Part shown: piece by piece, positions 50,001-60,780 of the stretch
How positions within the stretch are numbered: position 1 is the stretch's first letter
Layout: the number at the start of each line of letters is the position of its first letter
Assembly: GCF_000143415.4 (NCBI RefSeq)
Contig: NW_003314290.1
Span: 1,788,454-1,852,453, forward strand
DNA: 64,000 bases
Reading direction: 5' to 3'
Source of the DNA: Selaginella moellendorffii
Taxonomy: Eukaryota; Streptophyta; Lycopodiopsida; Selaginellales; Selaginellaceae
The notes under the pieces: generated by a model
The model's input: only the letters and a program-made list of their open reading frames with translations
Databases searched by the model: none
What the model was told of the DNA's origin: nothing
Position numbers and translations under genes: made by a program

Positions 50001-50324
50001 CTTCTACCATCGCCAAAGATTCAAACAAGGTACCGTGAATGGGCATATGCCACCAATCCTTCCAAACCCTTCTTGTTATTTGTTTTACGACCATTGCATG
50101 CATTTGCGTTAAGAAGTTTAGATGCCGCACCGCGCCATCTAGCTGGGAGCACTAAAGGTGTGATCTGAACAAGGTGTTTTGGATGTCGTGCATGGCATCC
50201 AGGTCAACTTTTATAAGAAGAATCTCCACAAAAGAAGTTTTGTACACTGCACCGACTCGCAGGGAATTTTCTCTTGTCACCAGTGAACGCATTCCCGCTG
50301 CTGCTCCTCTCGTGTTCCAATTTG
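50001..50324. other. Spacer between the two PPR copies
   Basis: No gene seen. 50150-50310 is unlike other parts of the window (GTGTTTTGGATGTCGTGCAT, then CAACTTTTATAAGAAGAATC); it could be a remnant of an unrelated insert. Confidence 0.35.
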
Positions 50325-50355
50325 GTTTCAATCCTTCCAGAAATAAAGTTCTGCG

Positions 50356-52149
50356 TCACACATCCACGGGCAGGCTCATTCCTGGAGGCTTTCTCACGCC
50401 CTTGTCCTTCATCGCCTTCCACAAAGCAGCTACTTGTTCTCGGTTACCAGTAGAGGCATGGATATTAGCGAGCAAAACATAAGGTGAACTGTTACCTGGG
50501 TCCAACGCAATTAGCCCCTCAGCTGCTCGGCCTCCGACTTGAGCATTACGTTGGACAGTAGACGCACCGAGAAGAACTTCGTACTGCGCAGACGCAGGCA
50601 CGAAAGGCATGGTTTTGATCAGCTCCTCCGCCTTGGACAGCCGGCCAGCTCGTCCGAGAACGTCAACCATGGCATAGTAATGCTCCTTTTCGTGCTGGAC
50701 GCCGTGATCAATGACCATCGACGTGAAGTAGTCCCGGCTCTTGTCCAGGCAGCCGCCATGGCTGCAAGCACCGAGGACAATCGTGAAGCTGATCTCGTTT
50801 GGCCTGCTTCCGTCCAAGAGCATGCAGTGGAACGTTTCAATGGCCAGCTGAAACTCTCCCGACTGAGCACAGGCTCCAAGCATCGAGTTCCAGGAAACCA
50901 AGTTACGCTCCGGCATCTCCTGGAACAGGGACAGTGCTCGGTCGACGTCCATGCCCAGAGCATACGCTTGCAAGAGAGCGGTCCAGGAGACGATGTTCTT
51001 CTCCGGCATGCTGTCAAACACTGCTCGAGCCTCGGACAAGAGTTTGTGCTGCGACAAGGCGACGATCATGGCTGTCCAGGAGACAACGCTGTGCTGCGGC
51101 ATCCTCGACATCACTTCTCGAGCGTCACTGGGTGTTGCCGCCGCCGCCGCCGCTGCTGCAACGATCATCGTGTTCCAGGAAACTATGTTCCTCCGCGGCA
51201 TTAGATCGAAGACTTCCTTAGCATCGGCGGAGCGGCCGTTCTGGGCGAAGGCAGTGACAATGGCAGTGGAGGGAACGAGGCCGTGCTCGGGCATCTTGCG
51301 GAAGAACTCGGCGGCTCCGTGAGGATCTCCGGACTGCCCGAGAGCCACCATGGTCGCCGTCCACAGCACGACGTTCTTCTCGCGAGAGTTTTCGAAGATA
51401 AACTTGGCTTCCTCCCAAGAGCTTGTCAAGCCGTACGCCGTGATCATTGCGCTCGCTGAAACAACGTCGTGGCTGGGCATCTTTCCGTACAGTTCCTTGG
51501 CTTCTTCAAAGTGCCCACATTGGGCATATGCGTGGATCATAGGACTCCAAGACGTGATATCTCTCTCAGGCATTATATCGAAGAGTATTTTTGCGTTTGT
51601 GGATTGGGCTATTTGGCAGTAGCCAGTGATAATCCCATTCCAGGACACAACGTTATACTGTGGCATCCTTTGAAAGACAGCCTTAGCGAATTGCAAATGC
51701 CCGATTTGGGTATTTGCTTGGATTAGGGTATTCCAAGATACTATGTTTCTGTGGGGCATAGAATCGAAGGTCTCTTTTGCGTCGATCGCGCGGCCGCATT
51801 GCGCGTAGGCCGCAAGAATCGCATTGGTAGCGACTGGATCGCGCGCTGGCGCCAAGCCGTGGATCGATCTTGCTTCTTCCAGGTGCCCACTTTGGGCAAA
51901 TGCCGCAACGAGGATGTTCCAGGAGAAGAGATTGCGACAGGGGATGGAATCGAAGGCCTGACGCGCCGATCCGACGCTGCCGCATTGGGCGTAGCTCGCG
52001 ACGACGAGATTTCGCAGGAATGTGTTGCCGCGGTGGCTGGTGTGGAGGATCTGGGCGTGGAGCTGCCGGATGCGCAGAGTGTTCTTGGCGTTCTTGAGGA
52101 GGTGGGCGAAATAGTCTTGCTCCTTGAGAGCCTGGGCCCTGCAGCTCAT
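50356..52149 (-). CDS. Pentatricopeptide repeat (PPR) protein, 597 residues
   Basis: Intronless from the ATG at 52149 (MSCRAQALKEQDYFAHLLKN). PPR repeats occupy about residues 40-520 with classic text: NLVVASYAQCGSVGSARQAF, NLFSWNILVAAFAQSGHLEE, NIVSWNTLIQANTQIGH, NVVSWNGIITGYCQI, NIVSWTALLQAYALGMDVDR, NLVSWNSMLGACAQSGEF. E/E+-type text follows (MVDVLGRAGRLSKAEELIKT, then YVLLANIHASTGNREQVAAL, ending GMSLPVDV) but no DYW deaminase domain. A run of eight Ala (about residue 328-336) interrupts one repeat. It is probably an organelle RNA factor with unknown target, and is the source of PPR fragments at 23.2-23.8, 29.1, 49.1-50.0 and 54.55 kb. Confidence 0.93.
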   Translation of the reverse strand: MSCRAQALKEQDYFAHLLKNAKNTLRIRQLHAQILHTSHRGNTFLRNLVVASYAQCGSVGSARQAFDSIPCRNLFSWNILVAAFAQSGHLEEARSIHGLAPARDPVATNAILAAYAQCGRAIDAKETFDSMPHRNIVSWNTLIQANTQIGHLQFAKAVFQRMPQYNVVSWNGIITGYCQIAQSTNAKILFDIMPERDITSWSPMIHAYAQCGHFEEAKELYGKMPSHDVVSASAMITAYGLTSSWEEAKFIFENSREKNVVLWTATMVALGQSGDPHGAAEFFRKMPEHGLVPSTAIVTAFAQNGRSADAKEVFDLMPRRNIVSWNTMIVAAAAAAAATPSDAREVMSRMPQHSVVSWTAMIVALSQHKLLSEARAVFDSMPEKNIVSWTALLQAYALGMDVDRALSLFQEMPERNLVSWNSMLGACAQSGEFQLAIETFHCMLLDGSRPNEISFTIVLGACSHGGCLDKSRDYFTSMVIDHGVQHEKEHYYAMVDVLGRAGRLSKAEELIKTMPFVPASAQYEVLLGASTVQRNAQVGGRAAEGLIALDPGNSSPYVLLANIHASTGNREQVAALWKAMKDKGVRKPPGMSLPVDV

Positions 52150-52400
52150 CGGCTGACACGTGGCGGTCGTTTGTTGGCTGGCATTCTATCGCTTAAACCC
52201 TATCGCATTTTTGTTTTCAAGGCGATGGAAGCGCGGGAGGTGCACATTGGTGCGATGCTCCGCGCCATGGCGCTGTCGTGCAATCTCTAGCGGGAGATCC
52301 AGGACGGATGGCGCGTCGCCGCCCTCTCCAAGGGATTGCAAGGATTGATCCAATGCGGGAGCATCAAGCCAAGAAAAGCTTGAAACGAGGCGGCCTTACG
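52150..52400 (+). pseudogene. 5' fragment of an AAE14-like gene
   Basis: From CTCATCGGCTGACACGTGG through the ATG at 52225 (MEAREVHIGAMLRAMALSCN) this is a copy of the first exon and leader of the gene at 56.49 kb, with a stop after about 20 codons and later text in another frame (ALSKGLQGLIQCGSI-like). It lies head to head with the PPR597 start, so it may act as that gene's promoter region. Confidence 0.8.
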
Positions 52401-53100
52401 AGCAATCTTCCGCGTCTATTCTGTAGCGAGAGGTCTCCTGCATGGTTTTGTCAGATGTTATTGCCGAGGAACAAACAGAATTGGCAAGCGCTTTAATCTC
52501 TCGACAAGCACCTCCCGTAACTTGGTATGATTCTTGTCCAATTTCATTGCATATCGCGAGCTTCACCGCTGCAGCCTGGTCGTTGAACTTCACTCCATAG
52601 CTGCACAGGTAGGTTCCCAGGCGAATCTAAAAGGTCTAGACCATCGACCACCTGCATGGAACGATGTTTGTGCGTATCATTATAGATGAGAATAGACATC
52701 AAAGCTTTACCTTGGTGCAGCTTCACATATTTTGTGTTTCAAGAGCCGATTGATGCTTGCCTACATTCGGAAAACCAACGACTGCTACCCTGGCCTGTTC
52801 CAATTTGGCAGGGGAAAACAAGAGAAAAGAAAGTATGAACGAGCGAGAAAGAAAACCTTTGTCTCTTCGCTTCGAGTTTATGGTAGACAGGCTCACATCC
52901 ATGCTGCGAGACTCAATAGTGTGTGAGATCTAGGAAGATTGAAGTACACATAACATTCTCCATGACAAATTTAAGCAGTAGCCAGGAATCGTTGGAGACA
53001 GTCCAATACCATTATATTAGCATATTCTAGGCATAGTTATGTTAGCTGCTACTTTTTCCCTAAACGGGTTTACAGCAGTATGATCCAAAACAAAAAAAAA
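52401..53100 (-). other. Unassigned region with a short coding-like stretch
   Basis: On the minus strand 52600-52440 reads KFNDQAAAVKLAICNEIGQE SY and then GGACREIKALANSVCSSAI, which looks like real protein text but matches nothing I can name. An upstream frame (52726-52544) overlaps in another phase. The rest up to 53100 is AT-rich with no visible gene. It is probably a fragment of an unknown gene. Confidence 0.35.
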
Positions 53101-53108
53101 AAGACCAC

Positions 53109-54530
53109 TCATACGCACACCTCCGTGGTGTCGTCAAAATAAGTGCACCGATGGTGGATCGCAGTGTAAGGCGCCTCCGAATCAAACTTGGCCTTCATGC
53201 AGCGCCAGATGACATCACAGCGCCGCGGCACAAACCGGATGGGATGGACCTTGACACGCCCTGAGAACTCCTCGCCGAGCTTGACGATCGCGCGAGGTAT
53301 CTGGGTCCGAAACTTGGGCGGCTTTTTGGTAGCGTACACAACCCCGCTCACGTCCAGGCGTGTCACGCAGCTGCTGCTCTCCACGAGCTCCCGCACAAAG
53401 CTGATCTCGTCGCGCGCCCACCCCGCTATTCCGCAGGCCACCTCAATGCGGACACACAATGGAGCCTCCCTGCTGCTCCACTTGTCGAGGCTCAGGCACT
53501 AGAGGATCATATACCACGTCTTCAATGCAGAGAAGCTGTCAAGAGAATGTAAAGTTACCTTGATGGACGAGTGAGAAAGTGTGAACACCTCGAGGGCGGG
53601 GAATGGCTCCAGAAGCTGCGCAAGGTTGAGGGACCCCGGGTCGAAGATGGACGATTTCACAAACAAGTCAAGCCGCGTGATGCCACTCACGGCCGACGGT
53701 TGGCAAACAAAACGCTTGAGAATTTGCGTGACATCGGCAGCGCTTTGGCAGGTGTTTGTGAACGTTAACTTGTTGAGCTTGGACATGCGCAGGCCCTGGA
53801 TGATCCGCACGCCCGTGTGCGGCTTGATCCACTCGACGTTGCACGTAGACGGCAAGAGCTCCAGGCGCAGCTCCAGGCGCGGCACCGCGCTGACGAACAT
53901 CCACCTGAGCTTGGGCATGTCCAGGGCGAGAGAGAAGTTGGCGACGCTCTTGCCACGCAATGCAAGACAGTCGAGGCTGTGGCTCTTGAGCAAATACGTC
54001 CCGGGCGACTCCACCAGCAGCAGCATGAGCTGGATGTAGACGAGCGAGGGGCACAAGGCGAGGAGCTGCTGCATTGTGCCCACGTCCAAGCCTGTGAGCA
54101 TGACGCAGTAGATGAGACTGGGAAGCATTGGAGCCGCTGCCGTCGTCGTGGTGATCGCGCCGCCAAGCTTGACATCGTTGATGATGTGGAGGCACCGCAG
54201 CTGCTGGCAGGCGACAATGCTGGACCAGAAGCCATCCACATCGACGCTGATCGTAAGGGAGTGAAGAGTTTTTCCGATCGCCGGTAGCCAGCCAAGGGAA
54301 GAGCGTGGAGCGCTGTGAACGGACAAGGAGCGGAGATTGCTGGCGCTGCTGTCAAACCAGGAAAGGAAGCCGTACTGCTCATCCTCCAGGCTGAAATGTG
54401 TGACGAGCTTTGCCAGGCGCGCCCACCTCTTGCTCACCAGACTGCACCAATACAAGTGGCGCGAGGAGACGATTAGAGACAGGATCCGGGCGAGCACATC
54501 GTCGGGAAGATCATCCTCTCCACACGCCAT
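53109..54530 (-). CDS. F-box protein with LRR-like repeats
   Basis: This is a predicted substrate receptor of an SCF ubiquitin ligase. Two exons: 54530-53559 and 53498-53109, joined in frame across a 60 bp GT-AG intron (SSIK | CLSLDKWSSR). The F-box is at the N-terminus (DDLPDDVLARILSLIVSSRH, then SLVSKRWARLAKLV, residues about 6-45). Irregular Leu-rich repeats follow (LRSLSVHSAPRSSLGWLPAI, KLRWMFVSAVPRLELRLELL, FPALEVFTLSHSSIK). The C-terminal 130 residues include RLDVSGVVYATKKPPKFRTQ and end in YFDDTTEVCV. Target unknown. The first exon also has a stop shortly after the donor, so an unspliced 343-residue form is possible. Confidence 0.83.
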
Positions 54531-54540
54531 TGACCTAACC

Positions 54541-54705
54541 CTAGGGCTGCAAGCACCGAGGACAATCGTGAATTTGGCCTGCTGGCCAGCTCAAACACTC
54601 CCGACAAAGGAGTGATATATCCTGTGACGTCAACGGGCAAAGTTAAAAAGGACAGGATCCCTTTCTAAGCTATAAAAGGTTTCATCGTCCTTTTTTATTC
54701 TTCTG
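54541..54705 (+). pseudogene. Joined PPR fragment and AAE14 3' fragment, upstream of the protease
   Basis: 54545-54600 resembles the PPR597 minus strand near 50765-50870 (GCAAGCACCGAGGACAATCG). 54618-54720 copies the last exon and 3' flank of the AAE14-like gene (CCTGTGACGTCAACGGGCAA ... TCTAAGCTATAAAAG ... GCTTGTTTATTGTTTTTGTG). The TATAAAA word at about 54669 arises from the copied stop-codon region. Confidence 0.8.
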
Positions 54706-54716
54706 GTGCTTGTTTA

Positions 54717-55896
54717 TTGTTTTTGTGTCTGTTCGCGTTGACTGTATGCTGCCATAGTAGCATCCATCCGACTTGGGAGCAGGACGAGAGTTATCGCCAC
54801 GAAGAGATAAAGAAGACACACTTAGACAACGTAAAGTTTATCCAGGCGGAAAATCAGAAGCAGAATGACTATGTTCTCGAGGCCAACAAATTCGCATATC
54901 TGACTACTGCAGAGTTTCGACAGAGGTTCTTGACGAACATCACGCTGCAAAAGCCTCGAGAACCGTTTGGCAGCTTCAGTCACTCGGCCACACCGGAGGC
55001 TGTCGACTGGCGGACAAGAGGAGCAGTCTGTCCGGTTCGATCAGGCTCACATGGTATCTTATATCCTTTTCTTTTCTTTTCTATGTTTTCACCACCTGGA
55101 AGTTATGACAGGAAGCTCGGTGGTCTTCTCTGCCGCCGCAGCAGCTGAAGGTGCCAATGCCATTGCGACCGGAGAACTTAAGTGTCTGTTCGAGGAGGCG
55201 TTCTTCAAGTGCAGCAAAAACGATCTCGGTCACTACGATAAGGCCTTCGAGTTCATCATCGAGAATGGTGGCATAGACAGTGAAGGGTTTGGCCTCAACT
55301 TCCGGAACAAAACTTGCTTCTTCCTGGAGGTAGGGGCACTCCCTTTATAGTTCTAAGCTGATCACACTCTCTCTGTTCTGCTGTCTGTTGTAGAGGGACT
55401 TTACTATCGATGGCTACGAGCATGTTCTTCCAAACAACGAGGAGGCCCTGAAGAAGGCCGTCGCTCATCAGCCCGTGAGCGTGATGATCGACGCAGGATG
55501 CCCCGCTTTCAAATTCTACAAATCAGTAAGTTTTTCCTTTCCAGTAACAAAGGTGCAATGATTTTGTCATAACAGGGAATCTTGACAAGCTCTTGTGGAA
55601 CAGACCTCAATCACGCGGTGACGATCGTAGGATATGGCACTACCAGCGACGGAAAGAAGTACTGGATCGTCAAGAACTCATGGGGAACCGAGTGGGGAGA
55701 CGATGGTTACGTTTACATGCAACGAGACACTGGAGTTTCTACTGGTCTTTGCGGGATCAACATGAACCCATCGTATCCAACCAAGCAGGGATTCCCAAAG
55801 ATCCAAGACGAAGGTCTTTCGACTTCCAACGCTGCTAATATCAACGCTGATCTCTGGCCAGTCTCGGGCCTCTACTTCAGCAGGCTAGAGGAGTGA
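54717..55896 (+). pseudogene. Papain-like cysteine protease, degenerate (no start ATG, catalytic Cys lost)
   Basis: C1A protease architecture over four exons: a hydrophobic N-terminus without any in-frame ATG (the frame opens at TTG), an I29-type propeptide (HLDNVKFIQAENQKQNDYVL, LEANKFAYLTTAEFRQRF), the mature start PEAVDWRTRGAVCPVR, and after an intron FSAAAAAEGANAIATGEL. The usual GSCWAFS active-site block reads GSSVVFS, so the nucleophilic Cys is Ser and the oxyanion Gln is missing. The CNGG segment is also lost. The later active-site parts are intact: [11 protein letters not shown] (His) and [14 protein letters not shown] (Asn), then [14 protein letters not shown]. It is a pseudoenzyme or pseudogene. 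Its 3' fragments occur at 17.6, 27.8, 30.7 and 43.7 kb. Confidence 0.8.
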
Positions 55897-55917
55897 AGAG
55901 ACGTAGATTAGTGCCAT

Positions 55918-56145
55918 ATGTTTAAATCAATCGACTTCTCTCGCAACTTCTCTCGCGCTGCTTGCTTCCCCCTCTTGCTTTTGCAGCTCCTGGGTCACTT
56001 TGGTCTGTGCTCCGCGAACGATACCTTCGTTTATGAGAGCTCCGACTATCATTGGGTGGATGTCGCTGGCCTCAGCGTCGGAGGCTCCAAGTCAGTGGCC
56101 AATCACTGAAAAAGCTTGAAACCAGAGAGAGAAAGCTCTCTCGGT
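55918..56145 (-). pseudogene. R3HCC1L-like last-exon fragment
   Basis: The minus strand of 55930-56110 resembles the final exon of the gene at 43.36-43.56 kb (SEASDIHP-like text and the QLQKQEGE... charged helix). It is tail to tail with the cysteine protease, the same arrangement as at 43.6 kb. Confidence 0.65.
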
Positions 56146-56491
56146 GACGTGACGTCGTAAGCTTTTAGCAGCTCTCGTTTTTTTAGGCTTTTCTCGTATT
56201 GTGTTGCTTCTTTCGGTTAGAGCTAAGTTCGTATATGTTTTTCGAAAATCTTCCTTCCCATCATTAGGGGTTAGCTGTGATATAATATTTTGTGATTGTG
56301 ATATATTATGTGTTTCATTATGTCTGCTCAAGAAGAGCAACCAAAAAAAACACTGGAGATTAGAAGCCACTGCAGCGCACAACACACAATATTTAAAAAC
56401 CTACAGAACTCATCGGCTGACGCGTGGCGTGTGTTTATTGGGTGGCATTCTATCGCTTAAACCCTATCGTTCTCTTTTTCTTTCAAGGAGG
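56146..56491. other. Upstream region of the AAE14-like gene, no gene seen
   Basis: AT-rich DNA. From about 56405 it is the leader copied at 52.14 kb (CTCATCGGCTGACGCGTGGC, then GCATTCTATCGCTTAAACCC). Confidence 0.6.
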
Positions 56492-58534
56492 ATGGAAGCG
56501 CGGGAGGTGGAGGAGGACGCGCACATTGGCGCGATGCTGCGCGCGATGGCGTCGTCGCGCAAGATCTTTAGCTTGTCTAGCGGGATATCCAGGGCGGATT
56601 TCTTCCGGCGCGTCGCTGCCCTCTCCAAGGGATTGCGGGGATTGGTCCAATACGGGGAGCGCGTCGCGATTGCAGCCCTTACGAGGTTTGTGATTTCTTC
56701 TTAGAGAATCTTGGGACAGTCGATTTGTTTTTCTCTTGCAGCGAATACTATCTTGAATGGATGCTGGCAGTGCCCTGCGCTGGTGGAATCGTTGCACCTC
56801 TTAACTATAGATGGGTATGAGCTTTCTTTTTTTCTTTTCTCTCTTGGATACTTGTGACGCTGTTCTTTAGAGTTTTGATGAAGCAAATGCCGCAATCCAG
56901 CTTGTCCGGCCTGCGATTCTCGTTTTGGATGAACAATGCCGGCACTGGGGTGAGCCTCTAAGTGAACTATATCCGTGGATGATGCAAGTTTTTTTAGAAG
57001 AAGATTGCGAGAGTAAGTTTTTCTTTTTCCTCTCGTTTTTGAGGATCTCTCCTTCATGGCAGCTCTTCGTGGAGAGTCTATAATGCGTTGCAATGGAGAG
57101 ACCGAAACAAATCTGGATCTGTGTTTCGCTCCTAACAACATTGCTTTGATTTGTTTCACTTCGGGTTTGCTGTTCCCAGCTTTGACATACTTTGTGTAGG
57201 ACGTAACTTTGCATGTTTTGGTTTTAGGAACCACTGGAACACCTAAAGGAGTGTCCCTCACTCACAGGGCTTTGGTTGCGCAGTCCTTGGCAAAGCTTGC
57301 CATTGTTGGTTATTCGAGTATGGATGTATGTTCGAGGTACACTCTCCTCTACAAACGTTATATGTTTCTGGTCTTGATTAAGTGTTTCTATCAGGTCTAT
57401 CTTCATACTGCACCACTTTGCCACATAGGTGGGATTTCTTCTGTGCTGGCCATGGTCATGGCTGGAAGCCAGCAGCTTTTTCTCCCGAAGTTTGAGACTA
57501 GTGCCGTCCGCCAAGCCTTGAAAGACTACAACATTTCTACAATGATTGTGGTGCCGACAATTCTGCGAGACATTTTGGAGCCTGGGTGAGTCCATGTCTA
57601 TCTTCTTAGATCTTCTTTTCTAACAAAGCATTTTCAGAAAGAGTGGAAGTGATCAAGTTTTCCCCAGCATGCTAACAATTCTGAACGGTGGCGGGTCAGT
57701 TCCATCGCGTCTTCTTCCTGCTGTCAAGAAAACTTTCCCAAATGCACGGCTCTTCTCTGCATATGGTAAAACACGTTTGCTTTCTTCAGTAGCTGCTGAA
57801 GCCTTTTTGTTCCACGTCCAGGAATGACCGAAGCGTGTTCTTCCATGACATTTTTACGGCTTGATGGACATGTCCCACTTGGTGTGGGTTCGTGTGTTGG
57901 GAAGCCGCCTCCTCACGTACAAGTCGGGATAAAAGATGGTCGGATATTCACCCGGGGGCCTCATGTTATGCATGGCTACTGGGGACAAACCATAGAAACA
58001 GCAGGTGTTCTGCAGCAGGATGGCTGGCTTGACACTGGAGACATTGGAAAGATAGACAAAGCTGGAAATCTGTGGCTGCTGGGCAGAGCGAAAGATGTAG
58101 TGAAAACCGGTGGCGAGAACGTATACGCTTCAGAGGTGAGTGCGTATTTCCATCGATGAAAAACACTCATGCCTGCCGCAGGTGGAGATGGTTCTTTCTC
58201 AGCATCCATCGGTTTCTTCTGTGGCTGTTGTTGGCGTCCCTGAGTCGCGGTTGAGCGAGATCGTTGCTGCCGTGGTGAGGCTTCACGACGGATGGACATG
58301 GTCAATAAGCGAGCATCCCATGACGGTTTCTGAAAGTGATTTACGACTGCATTGCAGCAAGCAGGGGCTTTCGAGGTAACTCTGGGATTCAAGGCTTGAT
58401 GCATGATTGACCAAAGTGATTGTCACAGATATAAGATCCCAAAACTCATCGTTCAACGGCAAGATCCATTTCCTGTGACGTCCACGGGGAAAGTTAGGAA
58501 GGACATGATTAAGGCTGGCCTTTCTAAGCTATAA
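56492..58534 (+). CDS. AAE14: AAE14-like acyl-activating enzyme (o-succinylbenzoate-CoA ligase) with C-terminal SKL
   Basis: An adenylate-forming ligase of the phylloquinone (vitamin K1) pathway, converting o-succinylbenzoate to its CoA thioester; the assignment rests on close text similarity to plant AAE14. The ATG is at 56492 (MEAREVEEDAHIGAMLRAMA). About ten exons: YYLEWMLAVPCAGGIVAPLNYRW, the P-loop ICFTSG | TTGTPKGVSLTH, VYLHTAPLCHIGGISSVLAM, TILNGGGSVPSRLL, FSAYG | MTEACSSMTF, WLDTGDIGKIDKAGNLWLLG, KTGGENVYASE, and the catalytic Lys region VTSTGKVRKDMIKAGLSKL. The last three residues are SKL, a canonical peroxisomal PTS1. The N-terminus is short and acidic, not an evident transit peptide. 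All joins examined keep the frame, except that the region near 57000-57070 was not resolved base by base. Confidence 0.88.
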
Positions 58535-60590
58535 AAGATTTTTTTATTTTCCTTCTTCTGCTTGTTTATTGTTTTTGTGTATGTTTGCGTTGAGTGTAAG
58601 GGCGGGGACAGAAGGCAAGATCTGGAAGGGCTCAGCGAACGAACGGACGGCTCACTGAAATCATCAAAACAGCTACTATAATCCGTCAATCTCATGCTTC
58701 TTGGTGGGCGCCAATGAATGAATGAATGAATATAACATCAATCCGTGTAGTACGAGAGTTATTTAAGCTTATAATGAGCGGCAACAACACTTTGAGGAAG
58801 AAAAGCGTGCAGCAGGCAGAAGAGCTCGAGAACTGTTGAATCGCAAGCTAGTTAAAGTTTGAAAATCAATTTCCAAAACTATGCCTACGTTGACCCAGCA
58901 CTTCTTAATGTTTCTGCTGATGCTGCATCAAACCAGATGAAATCACTTTAAGTATACATTTAGATAGTTTTAATTGGTGGTGGACACTCTGGTGATGTCC
59001 ATAACACACCCCACTTAATGAACTATGGTTATCATACACTACTATGGCATTTCTATCATCTCAGATTAGCATCAAGTTCCTTTCTTTTTTGAGTGAAGAA
59101 CAAGCAAGCGAATTTTGATTTAAGATTTTTAAAAATTTATATTATTGATATTATTAATTGGTAATTTTATTGTTAAATGTACCAAAGGCACCCTAACAAC
59201 ACAAGATGCAGCAGGGAGAGCATTTGCCATGGATGTAGTGGTATGTATATACTAAGATCATAATGCTCTGAATTAGGCCATTTTCGAGGTGGAATATATT
59301 TTGTTTTGAAATTTTGAAAATTACACTAAGAGCAATTTATGGATAATCCCTCTTCATTTAATGCATTGTAATTATTGTTTAAGCATGGCAAAAACAATGT
59401 TTAAATGCATTGGACCTATAATTTAAAATATAAATATAATTTTTTATTAGCACCATACCCTAACCCTACAAACTGATGCTAATTTTTTTTAATTTTTAGA
59501 GTAAAGAATGTACTTAGAATATTCAAATAAGATTCTCTTTCGTTTTGCAATATATTTTCTTGCAACATGTACAACAAGAAATAGTGGGAAGTTCCTTAAG
59601 TCTACTGTTGCTAGGCAATCATAGTGTTCCTCTTTTCTGGGAATGAAAATGGTGGCATCTGTTTTGGTATCTAGTGCAGAGTGTCTGGTAATCTTGTATA
59701 ATAATAAATATGTGAGAGTTCAAATTATTAAAGCTAATAATAATCAAGGAGGACTTAGCATTGCATTGAACGAGGCCATAGAAAAATGCTATGTTGTGAG
59801 GTCAAAGAGGTTGGAATTGAAAGCAAAAGCAAGCAACAACTACTCATGCAATAGATGAGCTCTTTACTATTTTCAATTGGGTCTGCTTAGAGGAGTTTCA
59901 TTGGTCTTGCAACTACAAGTGTGCCACTGTTTGTGTGTTTTACAACCTGAAAAGCCAAAAAGTTGTCATATATAAACTAGTTGAAAGTCCCCATCCATAG
60001 TGTACTGAGACGACAAACAATCGGAACACTAGAGCAATACTAAATAGCTTAGCCTTGCCAAAATATATAGAATGTTCTTGGTTTTAGCAAACCATAGTGA
60101 AGTCTTGAAGCCAAAACCATTCACTGCAAGAGGTTTCATAATGAAGTGTTGTGTGCAATCAATAGGCTTTATAAACATTAGAAATAGGAGGCAATTTTAT
60201 CTTCTTTCCTTTGGTGCTACTGCACGTGTCTTTGATGTATAGAAGAGTTGGCTTGACTGTGCTGAATCTCAAGTGTTTAGTGTTCTCAAAAGACCAAGGA
60301 TAATAAAGATTTTGACGAGAGCAAGGGATAGGGTTCATTATAAAACTTAAGTGATCTTTTGCTACTTTTACTACTTGATTTGCAATAAGTATAGTTCCTA
60401 CTATATAATAGTTATATTTATAGATATAATATCCTATATTTACATACATATTCTATGTATAAGCTCAAATTCACAGAAGCTTTTCGTGTCTCATTAAATT
60501 TTTGATTCGTTGGTAAGAGGTTTGTAGTTTTATCAATTGCCTTGGAATGATGCCACTGAAAATCCACCTCTCAATATCTTCTAATGAACT
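58535..60590. other. AT-rich intergenic DNA, no intact gene
   Basis: About 2 kb with low coding potential. (AATG) repeats lie at about 58715-58735. A 71-codon frame at 59643-59858 has no recognisable domain. Decayed transposon DNA is possible but I see no borders. Confidence 0.5.
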
Positions 60591-60629
60591 TCTTGCTATC
60601 TTAGCTTCTTGCTCAGAAATTTGCCCCTT

Positions 60630-60780
60630 CTTTTGCCCCTGCTTTTGCCCCTGGAGTGCCTTGTTGAGTACTGCCTAGAGTGCCTAGTTTTGCACCTAGA
60701 GTGTTGCCTGGAGTGCCTGGTTTTGTCTTTGGAGTGCTGCTTGGAGTGCCTGGTTTCACTTTGGAGCGCCTCTGTGCAAT
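60630..60780 (-). repeat. Degenerate tandem repeat (GAGTGCCTGGTTTTG-like units)
   Basis: Units of about 15 and 30 bp such as GAGTGCCTAGTTTTGCACCT, GAGTGCCTGGTTTTGTCTTT and GAGTGCCTGGTTTCACTTTG recur. On the minus strand they encode TRHSRQHSRCK-like repeats in a 99-codon frame (60895-60596), which I do not count as a gene. Confidence 0.65.
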
